Both the position numbers and the translations under genes were made by a program. Under the pieces are notes generated by a model, which had not been told where the DNA came from, did not search any database, and was given only the letters and a program-made list of their open reading frames with translations. Positions 6,814 to 11,840 of a stretch of DNA of 11,840 nt are shown here, piece by piece. Source of the DNA: Candidatus Sordicultor aquaticus (GTDB lineage Bacteria; Atribacterota; Atribacteria; Atribacterales; Caldatribacteriaceae); assembly GCA_018056825.1 (NCBI GenBank), contig JAGPEW010000008.1, forward strand, positions 1 through 11,840. Direction: 5' to 3'. Numbering within the stretch: the first letter of the stretch is position 1; every line of letters starts with the position of its first letter.

Positions 6814-8220
6814 GTGTGGTTTAAAAAAACTAAACTTTTGGGCTTGTGGATGGTGGTTTTGCTAATTTCTTTAGTGGGTGGGGTAGCCGGAGCAGTAAGT
6901 TCCATACCTGAGGATACCAATATCGTAGCTGATATTGTAGAAAGGGTAAGTCCAGCAATAGTTAATATAGATACTCTTAAGATGGCTACTTATACTTCTC
7001 CTTTTACTCCTTTTTTAAATGACCCTTTCTTTCAGAGATTTTTTGGAGATATGATACCGGAAGAAAAGCAAGTTCCAGTTAAAGGGTTAGGCACTGGATT
7101 TGTCTTTCGTTCCGATGGTTACATTCTAACTAATGAACATGTAATAAGTGGGGCAGACGAAATCAAAGTTACTTTTTTAGATGGGAGAGAGTTTGAAGGT
7201 AAAGTGATTGGTTCTGATCCTCTCACCGATATAGCGGTAGTAAAAATCGATGCTCAAGACCTTCCTACTATTCCTTTAGGTGATTCTGATGCTGCGCGAG
7301 TAGGAGAATGGTTGATTGCTATTGGTAATCCTTATGGACTTTCTCACACTGTTACTGTGGGGGTTCTGAGTGCTAAAGGAAGACCTGTCGCTGCTGGAGA
7401 TTCAGGCCAGGAATATGAGAATTTCTTGCAAACTGATGCAGCTATCAACCCGGGAAACAGTGGAGGGCCTCTTCTTAATCTGAACGGAGAAGCAATTGGA
7501 ATCAATACCGCTATTCTTCCTTATGCTCAGGGCATTGGATTTGCCATTCCTATCAATATGGCTAAGTCGGTCTTAGATGAGCTAATAACTAAAGGCAAAG
7601 TAGTGAGAGCTTGGTTGGGAGTAGTAATTCAAAATCTCACTCCCGAGGTAGCTGATAAATTTGGTTTGAAAGAAGCTAAAGGAGCATTAGTAGCCGATAT
7701 TTCTCCTGATAGCCCGGCGGAGAAAGCTGGCATCAAAAGAGGCGATGTGATTCTAAAGGTAGACGAAGTAGAGATTCCTGACATAAATACTCTCCAGCAG
7801 ACTATTCGTTCTCATCATCCAGGAGATGTGGTAAACATTACTATCTGGAGAGACGGAAAAACCATCACTTTAAGAGTAACCTTAACGGAATTGAAGGAAA
7901 CTACTTCTACACCAGTTCCTCAAAAAATAGATTTGGGACTGGAAGTGGAAGAGATTACTTCTGACCTCGTCGATAAGTATGCTCTGCGAGAGGAAAGTGG
8001 AGTAGTTATAGTGGGAATAAAAGCTGGTGGCCCTGCTGATGATGCTGGTCTGCGGCCTGGAGATGTGATTTTAGAAGTTAATCGAGAAGAAATTAAAAAC
8101 TTAGATGACTGGAACAATGCTCTCAGCAAGATAGAGCCAGGAGATACTGTACTGTTACTCATCAGTAGAGCAGGACAGACTTATTTTGTTCCTTTAAAAG
8201 CTGAAGAACCTAAGTCTTAG
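6814..8220 (+). CDS. htrA: HtrA/Deg-family serine protease with two PDZ domains
   Basis: This 468-residue envelope protease follows the DegP/DegQ layout. An N-terminal signal or anchor (hydrophobic about 8-28, possible cleavage near AGA 25-27) precedes a trypsin-like domain (about 35-260) and two PDZ domains (about 266-357 and 372-462). The catalytic triad is intact: H109 in TNEHV, D139 in LTDIA and S216 in GNSGG. It should degrade or refold damaged proteins outside the cytoplasmic membrane. DegP has two PDZ domains and DegS one, so this is DegP/DegQ-like by structure. Its place behind an anti-sigma and RseB-like gene resembles the MucD position in Pseudomonas. It could be both a target of the sigma factor and a regulator of it; the latter is inference. 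The next gene starts 5 nt after the stop. Confidence 0.95.
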   Translation: MWFKKTKLLGLWMVVLLISLVGGVAGAVSSIPEDTNIVADIVERVSPAIVNIDTLKMATYTSPFTPFLNDPFFQRFFGDMIPEEKQVPVKGLGTGFVFRSDGYILTNEHVISGADEIKVTFLDGREFEGKVIGSDPLTDIAVVKIDAQDLPTIPLGDSDAARVGEWLIAIGNPYGLSHTVTVGVLSAKGRPVAAGDSGQEYENFLQTDAAINPGNSGGPLLNLNGEAIGINTAILPYAQGIGFAIPINMAKSVLDELITKGKVVRAWLGVVIQNLTPEVADKFGLKEAKGALVADISPDSPAEKAGIKRGDVILKVDEVEIPDINTLQQTIRSHHPGDVVNITIWRDGKTITLRVTLTELKETTSTPVPQKIDLGLEVEEITSDLVDKYALREESGVVIVGIKAGGPADDAGLRPGDVILEVNREEIKNLDDWNNALSKIEPGDTVLLLISRAGQTYFVPLKAEEPKS

Positions 8221-8225
8221 AATTG

Positions 8226-9068
8226 ATGAAGCCAGAAAAGGAGTGGGGCAGGTTATACTTTTGCCCCACTCCTTTAGGTAACCTGCAGGATATTACCCTG
8301 CGCACTCTCCAAGTGTGGAGAGAAGTTGATTTTATTGCTTGCGAGGACACCCGAGTTACCCTAAAGATTCTCAATCACTACCATATCCAAAAACCTCTGT
8401 TTAGCTATCATTCCTATAATTTAAAACAAGTTAGTTCTCGGATAGTAAACTTACTTAAAGAGGGCAAAAATATAGCTTTGGTTTCTGATGCTGGAATGCC
8501 AGGAATCCAGGATCCCGGGATGGAATTAGTTAGTATTTTAGAACAAGAGGGCTTAAACTTTGAGGTTCTTCCTGGACCCTCTGCTCTGATAGTAGCAGTA
8601 GTCTACTCCGGGTTTGCCTTTTCTGGCTTTACTTTTTTAGGGTTTTTGCCCCGGAAGAAAAAAGAGAGGGGAAAAATTTTACAGCGGTTTCTTCATCTTC
8701 CTCCAGCTTTAGTAATCTACGAATCTCCTTATCGGGTGGTATCTACTTTGGAAGAAATTAAGGAAATGGTGGGAGAAGAAAGAAAAGTTGTTTTTTTGCG
8801 TGAACTGACTAAAATTCATGAGGAGATAATTAAGGGAAAACTGGGAAATATTGTAGAAATTTTATCTCAGCGAGAAGAAATAAGGGGAGAAGTGGTGTTG
8901 GTTATAGAAGGAGAGTATAGAGAGGAGGAAGTGCCATTGGAGGCAAAAAAATTGATTGAATATTTATCTCGGCAGGAGCTTTCTCCTCAACAAATATGGG
9001 AAATAGTAAGTAACGTGTTTTCGGTAAGTAAAAGTAAATTAAAGGAGATTGGGATAAAGAAAAGTTGA
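8226..9068 (+). CDS. rsmI: 16S rRNA (cytidine-1402-2'-O)-methyltransferase RsmI
   Basis: The 280-residue protein is RsmI, an SAM-dependent methyltransferase of the tetrapyrrole-methylase fold that modifies C1402 of 16S rRNA. Family motifs are GRLYFCPTPLGNLQDITLR (8-26), IACEDTR (37-43), SDAGMPGIQDPG (87-98), EVLPGPSA (113-120) and IYESPYR (164-170). The C-terminal part (about 235-280) is the small helical domain. The start is ATG 8226; a TTG just before it (8223) would add one residue. The SD is weak, so translation may depend on htrA, whose stop is at 8218-8220. A 14-bp inverted repeat covers codons 4-17 of this gene (listed separately). In Bacillus, rsmI also lies downstream of ricT, with yabA, trmN and yazA between; here the sigma module occupies that place. 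Confidence 0.95.
   Translation: MKPEKEWGRLYFCPTPLGNLQDITLRTLQVWREVDFIACEDTRVTLKILNHYHIQKPLFSYHSYNLKQVSSRIVNLLKEGKNIALVSDAGMPGIQDPGMELVSILEQEGLNFEVLPGPSALIVAVVYSGFAFSGFTFLGFLPRKKKERGKILQRFLHLPPALVIYESPYRVVSTLEEIKEMVGEERKVVFLRELTKIHEEIIKGKLGNIVEILSQREEIRGEVVLVIEGEYREEEVPLEAKKLIEYLSRQELSPQQIWEIVSNVFSVSKSKLKEIGIKKS
8237..8275 (+). repeat. Perfect 14-bp inverted repeat at the 5' end of rsmI
   Basis: Arms AAAGGAGTGGGGCA (8237-8250) and TGCCCCACTCCTTT (8262-8275) are exact complements around an 11-nt loop. The stem is GC-rich in a generally AT-rich window. The right arm encodes part of the conserved CPTPL of RsmI; the left arm encodes the variable KEWG region. After the stem comes only TTTAGG, so it lacks the T-run of an intrinsic terminator. 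The hairpin could slow translation or protect the 3' end of the htrA message. Bases 8248-8255 can instead pair with 8279-8286 (GCAGGTTA with TAACCTGC). Confidence 0.8.
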
Positions 9069-9069
9069 G

Positions 9070-9098
9070 TTGATTTTGAAAGGGAAAACTGCTTTAAT
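9070..9098 (+). promoter_or_regulatory. Possible promoter of the pst genes
   Basis: TTGATT at 9070-9075 and TTTAAT at 9093-9098 are separated by 17 nt, which suits a housekeeping promoter. The -35 matches four of six consensus bases and the -10 five of six. The start would be near 9105, about 40 nt before the pstC start. A TTAACA at 9098-9103 resembles one half of a Bacillus-type PhoP box, but no second correctly spaced copy is present, so phosphate control is unproven. Confidence 0.4.
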
Positions 9099-9117
9099 TA
9101 ACAATAGAAGAAATTTC

Positions 9118-9136
9118 ACTTCCTAAGTAGGGAGGT
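9118..9136 (+). promoter_or_regulatory. pstC ribosome binding site inside a small hairpin
   Basis: The SD GGGAGGT (9130-9136) is 7 nt before the CTG at 9144, an ideal distance. The stretch ACTTCCT (9118-9124) can pair with it across a 5-nt loop, giving a 7-bp stem with two G-T wobbles. The SD could thus be partly hidden, which would lower translation. The SD itself is clear; regulation by the hairpin is inference. Confidence 0.5.
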
Positions 9137-9143
9137 AGTAGTT

Positions 9144-10019
9144 CTGAAAAGAAGAAAACGAGAAGGAGCAGAAATAATACTTTTTTTAGTAGCATTTTCT
9201 TCTCTTTTTTTCCTGATTGGTATAGTAGTTGTTCTCTTCGTAGAAGGGTTACCGGTTTTTGCTCATGTTTCTCTTTCTCAGTTTTTATTGGGTAAAAGAT
9301 GGTATCCTACTTCTTCTCCTCCCCAATTTGGAGCATTACCTCTTATTTTGGGGTCTTTATTGGTTACTGGTGGGGGTTTACTTTTTGCTGTTCCTTTAGG
9401 TCTTTTTTCTGGTATCTTTTTAGCTGAGCTTTGTCCTCCTCGAGGAAGAGAAATTATGAAACCTATTATCGAATTATTGGCTGATATTCCCTCGGTAGTT
9501 TATGGCTTTTTTGGAGTGGTGGTTATTGTCCCTTTTGTTCGCGACCTTTTCTCTCTTTCTACTGGCCTTACTGCTTTTACTGCTTCTTTGATTTTGGGTA
9601 TAATGGCTGTACCTTCTATAGTTAGCGTGATAGAAGATACCGTTACTTCGGTTCCTCGAAGTTATAAAGAAGCATCCTTTGCTTTAGGAGCCACTCACTG
9701 GGAAACTTTAAGCCGAGCGGTTTTACCTGCTGCTTCCTCAGGAATTGGAGCAGCGATAATTTTAGGAGCAGGGAGAATTATAGGGGAAACTATGGCAGTA
9801 TTAATGGTGGCAGGAGGAGCCCCGGTGATACCTCGGAGTTTTTTCCAGCCGGTACGTACTTTAACTGCCACTATTGCTGTAGAGATGGGTGAAGCTTCAG
9901 TTGGTAGCCCTCATTATCATTCTCTTTTTAGTTTGGCTATCATTCTTTTTCTTTTTACTCTTATCTTAAATATTTTAGTGGAAAATTTAGTTCCGGGAGG
10001 AAGAAGAAGAGTTAGATGA
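9144..10019 (+). CDS. pstC: Phosphate ABC transporter permease PstC, likely CTG start
   Basis: PstC is one of the two membrane subunits of the high-affinity phosphate importer. Reading from CTG 9144 gives 291 residues. The N-terminus is basic (KRRKRE), with a first membrane helix at about 10-33, followed by the permease core with five more helices. The cytoplasmic EAA loop, which contacts PstB, is SYKEASFALGA at about 173-183. No ATG, GTG or TTG lies in this frame between the stop at 9105-9107 and a TTG at 9288. Starting at 9288 would delete the whole first helix and has no SD. The CTG has the strong SD GGGAGGT 7 nt upstream, so I take it as the true start. The stop overlaps the pstA start (ATGA). 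No pstS precedes it. The family call is firm; the start is a well-supported inference. Confidence 0.88.
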   Translation: MKRRKREGAEIILFLVAFSSLFFLIGIVVVLFVEGLPVFAHVSLSQFLLGKRWYPTSSPPQFGALPLILGSLLVTGGGLLFAVPLGLFSGIFLAELCPPRGREIMKPIIELLADIPSVVYGFFGVVVIVPFVRDLFSLSTGLTAFTASLILGIMAVPSIVSVIEDTVTSVPRSYKEASFALGATHWETLSRAVLPAASSGIGAAIILGAGRIIGETMAVLMVAGGAPVIPRSFFQPVRTLTATIAVEMGEASVGSPHYHSLFSLAIILFLFTLILNILVENLVPGGRRRVR

Positions 10020-10891
10020 TGAAAGAGGGAATTTTGAAACGAAGATATTTGGTCCAAAATATCTGGTTTACTATATTTTGGCTATCTATGATTTTGATTG
10101 CTGTAATTTTAGGTTTAATTTTATATTTCATTTTATCTCGAGGAATAAAGGTCATCAATTGGGAATTTTTGACCAGTGTTCCTCGCCGGGGTATGACCGA
10201 GGGGGGAATTTTTCCTGCGATTGTGGGGACTTTTTATTTGGTATTGGGTAGCATTGTGGTATCTCTTCCTTTAGGTATTTTTTCTGCTATTTATTTGATA
10301 GAATATGCCTCTCCTAATCGTCCGGTGGTAAAGGCTCTTCGCACTGCTATTCATTGCCTGGCAGGAGTTCCATCAGTGGTTTTTGGTTTATTTGGTCTGG
10401 CAGTTTTTGTCAAAATTTTTGGTTTTGGTGTTTCTATTCTCTCTGGTTCTCTAACTCTGGGTATTATGTCTCTTCCAGTAGTTATCACCTCCGTTGAAGA
10501 AGCTCTAAAAGCAGTTCCTCTTTCTTTTAGAGAAGCATCACTAGCTCTAGGAGCCAATAAATGGACCACTATCTGGCGAGTGGTTTTGCCCAGCTCTTTA
10601 CCGGGAATTCTCACCGGTTTAATTCTTTCTGTAGGTAGAGCAGCAGGAGAAACAGCTCCTATTATGTTTACTGCTGCTGTATTTTATGCTCGAAGATTGC
10701 CTCAATCTATTTTTGACCCGGTTATGGCTCTTCCTTATCATATTTATGGTTTGATGACTGAAGGAACAAGACCGGATAAACAGGTGCCTCTTGCTTATGG
10801 AACAGCCGTAGTTTTGATTTTACTGGTCATAGCTGTTGATTTCATCGCCATTTATCTACGGGGAAAATCCAGAAGGACTAGAAAGTGGTGA
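10016..10891 (+). CDS. pstA: Phosphate ABC transporter permease PstA
   Basis: PstA is the second membrane subunit of the phosphate importer. It has 291 residues and about six membrane helices: the first at about 17-40, then several between 66 and 222, and the last at 261-282. The EAA loop is FREASLALGANKWTTIWR at 171-188, the coupling site for PstB. The start is ATG 10016, which overlaps the pstC stop; a second ATG follows at 10019, so one residue of the N-terminus is uncertain. The SD GGGAGG (9995-10000) is rather far upstream, so coupling with pstC is likely. Bases 10043-10064, within codons 10-17, form a near-palindrome. pstB begins 3 nt after the stop. Confidence 0.95.
   Translation: MMKEGILKRRYLVQNIWFTIFWLSMILIAVILGLILYFILSRGIKVINWEFLTSVPRRGMTEGGIFPAIVGTFYLVLGSIVVSLPLGIFSAIYLIEYASPNRPVVKALRTAIHCLAGVPSVVFGLFGLAVFVKIFGFGVSILSGSLTLGIMSLPVVITSVEEALKAVPLSFREASLALGANKWTTIWRVVLPSSLPGILTGLILSVGRAAGETAPIMFTAAVFYARRLPQSIFDPVMALPYHIYGLMTEGTRPDKQVPLAYGTAVVLILLVIAVDFIAIYLRGKSRRTRKW
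10043..10064 (+). repeat. Near-palindrome inside the start of pstA
   Basis: AGATATTT (10043-10050) and AAATATCT (10057-10064) are exact complements with a 6-nt centre GGTCCA. It lies 27 nt after the pstA start. The stem is AT-rich, so as RNA it would be modest. It may be chance. Confidence 0.5.
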
Positions 10892-10894
10892 ACA

Positions 10895-11653
10895 ATGGAA
10901 GAAATTAAACTGCAAATCAAGGATTTAAATGTGTTTTTTGGAGAAAAACAAGTGCTTCATCAAATCAGTTTAAACATTCCGGCGAACAAAGTTACAGCGA
11001 TTATTGGCCCTTCAGGTTGTGGCAAGTCTACTTTGTTGCGGAGTATCAACAGGATGAATGATTTTTTTGAGGGGGTAAAAGTGGAGGGAGAAATTATTTT
11101 TGATGGCAATAATATCTATGCTGAGGATGTAGATCCAGTGGTAATAAGAAGACGTATTGGTATGGTTTTTCAAATGCCTAACCCTTTTCCTAAGAGTATT
11201 TTTGAAAACGTAGCTTATGGCTTACGAATTCAGGGGTGGAGGAGTAGAAAAGCTATTGAAGAGCAAGTAATAAAAAGCTTGCAGGCGGCAGCTTTATGGG
11301 ATGAGGTAAAAGATAGACTCCACTCCTCAGCCTTTGATCTTTCAGGGGGTCAGCAACAACGTCTTTGCATTGCTCGAGCTATAGCTGTGGAGCCAGAAAT
11401 CTTGCTTATGGATGAACCAGCTTCGGCGCTTGACCCTATTGCTACTGCTCGGGTAGAGGAATTGATTCGAAGTTTAATTGAAAAATATACCATTGTTTTA
11501 GTGACTCATAATATGCAAGAAGCAGCTCGTGCCTCAGATTATACCGCTTTTCTTCTTTTGGGAAGGCTTATAGAGTTTGGTCCCACTAACCAGATTTTTA
11601 CCAAGCCTCAGAAAAAGGAAACCGAAGATTACCTTACCGGAAGATTTGGCTGA
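10895..11653 (+). CDS. pstB: Phosphate ABC transporter ATP-binding protein PstB
   Basis: PstB is the ATPase that drives phosphate import through PstC and PstA, at the inner face of the membrane. All nucleotide-binding motifs are intact in its 252 residues: Walker A GPSGCGKST (38-46), Q-loop Q93 in the PstB-typical FQMPNPFPKSI (92-102), ABC signature LSGGQQQR (149-156), Walker B ILLMDEPASALD (169-180) and the H-loop histidine H205 in VTHNMQEA. The stretch RSINRMND (49-56) is also characteristic of PstB over other ABC ATPases. The ATG at 10895 is 3 nt after the pstA stop, and the SD-like GTGGTGA is weak, again suggesting coupling. The usual regulator phoU does not follow; after a 75-nt gap comes an unrelated membrane gene. 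Confidence 0.97.
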   Translation: MEEIKLQIKDLNVFFGEKQVLHQISLNIPANKVTAIIGPSGCGKSTLLRSINRMNDFFEGVKVEGEIIFDGNNIYAEDVDPVVIRRRIGMVFQMPNPFPKSIFENVAYGLRIQGWRSRKAIEEQVIKSLQAAALWDEVKDRLHSSAFDLSGGQQQRLCIARAIAVEPEILLMDEPASALDPIATARVEELIRSLIEKYTIVLVTHNMQEAARASDYTAFLLLGRLIEFGPTNQIFTKPQKKETEDYLTGRFG

Positions 11654-11711
11654 TAGGGAGGAACTGAAAAAGGTAAAGTAGAATAACATAAAGGTATGGT
11701 TTTCTCGGGTT

Positions 11712-11718
11712 AAGGAGG
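11712..11718 (+). promoter_or_regulatory. Ribosome binding site of the last gene
   Basis: AAGGAGG is a perfect SD, 10 nt before the ATG at 11729. It supports this start even though the gene is cut by the window end. In the 75-nt gap after pstB I saw no terminator hairpin and no clear promoter. Confidence 0.7.
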
Positions 11719-11728
11719 TTCTCTAATT

Positions 11729-11840
11729 ATGCAAATTTTTTCCTTAATAGTTAAAGGTGGATACGTTATGTATCCTATTATTATTTGTTCTATAGTATCT
11801 TTAGCTATATTCTTAGAGAGATGGTATGTATTACGCCATT
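11729..11840 (+). CDS. MotA/TolQ/ExbB-family proton channel protein, 5' part only
   Basis: Only the first 37 residues are present; the gene runs off the window. The protein starts MQIFSLIVKGG, followed by MYPIIICSIVSLAIFLERWY (14-33). That is the first membrane helix of the ExbB/TolQ/MotA family, including the typical MYPI entry and the ER pair at its end. These proteins form proton-driven motors with ExbD, TolR or MotB. ExbB/TolQ would power outer-membrane transport or integrity, which suits a diderm cell. Which of the three it is cannot be told from this fragment, though the short N-terminus before the first helix favours ExbB/TolQ over MotA. Confidence 0.75.
   Translation, partial: MQIFSLIVKGGYVMYPIIICSIVSLAIFLERWYVLRH

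Noticed and set aside
8237..8283. Pseudoknot from loop bases GGTTA (8251-8255) pairing with TAACC (8279-8283)
   Set aside because: Only 3 nt would have to cross a 14-bp stem, which is sterically implausible; competing hairpins are more likely.
9098..9119. PhoP box for phosphate control (TTAACA at 9098-9103)
   Set aside because: Only one half-site matches; no second repeat lies at the expected 11-bp spacing.
9288..9290. TTG 9288 as the pstC start
   Set aside because: It would delete the first membrane helix, has no SD, and the upstream codons clearly encode the missing PstC N-terminus.

Overview
The window is an AT-rich, gene-dense stretch of a bacterial chromosome. All twelve recognisable genes lie on the + strand with short gaps or small overlaps. 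I saw no tRNA, rRNA, CRISPR array, transposase or integrase gene. The gene content is mixed. The block tmk - darA-type c-di-AMP receptor - holB - ricT/PSP1, with rsmI further on, resembles the tmk-yaaQ-yaaR-holB-yaaT-...-rsmI cluster of Bacillota. A signal-peptide RseB-like protein, an HtrA with two PDZ domains and an ExbB/TolQ/MotA-family gene point instead to a cell with an outer membrane. A deep-branching diderm with Bacillota-like synteny (for example Atribacterota, Halanaerobiales or a related group) would fit. This is an inference, and I cannot name the organism.

Layout. Positions 1-351 are non-coding: an 11-bp inverted repeat (81-119), an extended -10 promoter (228-236) and a Shine-Dalgarno (SD) sequence. 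From 352 to 4715 run a Ycf45/SpoIIIAA-like R3H ATPase, thymidylate kinase, a cyclic-di-AMP receptor, the DNA polymerase III delta-prime subunit and the PSP1/RicT iron-sulfur protein. From 4778 to 8220 is a complete-looking envelope-stress module: ECF sigma factor, zinc-type membrane anti-sigma factor, RseB/MucB-like sensor and HtrA protease. An ECF-type -35 element (GGAACTT) lies just before the sigma gene. Then comes rsmI (8226-9068), whose 5' end contains a perfect 14-bp inverted repeat. From 9144 to 11653 lie the phosphate transporter genes pstC, pstA and pstB, without pstS or phoU. The window ends inside an ExbB/TolQ/MotA-type gene (11729 onward).

How the genes work together. The first block is housekeeping: dTTP supply, replication clamp loading, c-di-AMP sensing and RNA-maturation-linked functions. 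The sigma module sits where Bacillus carries yabA-trmN-yazA, between ricT and rsmI. It can be read as a sensing chain: RseB-like protein binds the anti-sigma factor outside the membrane, HtrA may cleave or quality-control, and the freed sigma factor activates its own promoter. The Pst genes encode the membrane channel and ATPase of a phosphate importer that must borrow its binding protein from elsewhere.

The most notable sequence observations are: (1) the pstC frame has no ATG, GTG or TTG that would give a full-length protein, and a strong SD sits 7 nt before a CTG codon, so a rare CTG start is the best call; (2) that SD is itself in a small hairpin; (3) the 14-bp hairpin at the start of rsmI, with a competing 8-bp pairing; (4) the placement of the RseB/HtrA sigma module in a Bacillota-type cluster; (5) a valine in place of the usual aspartate in the DRF motif of thymidylate kinase.
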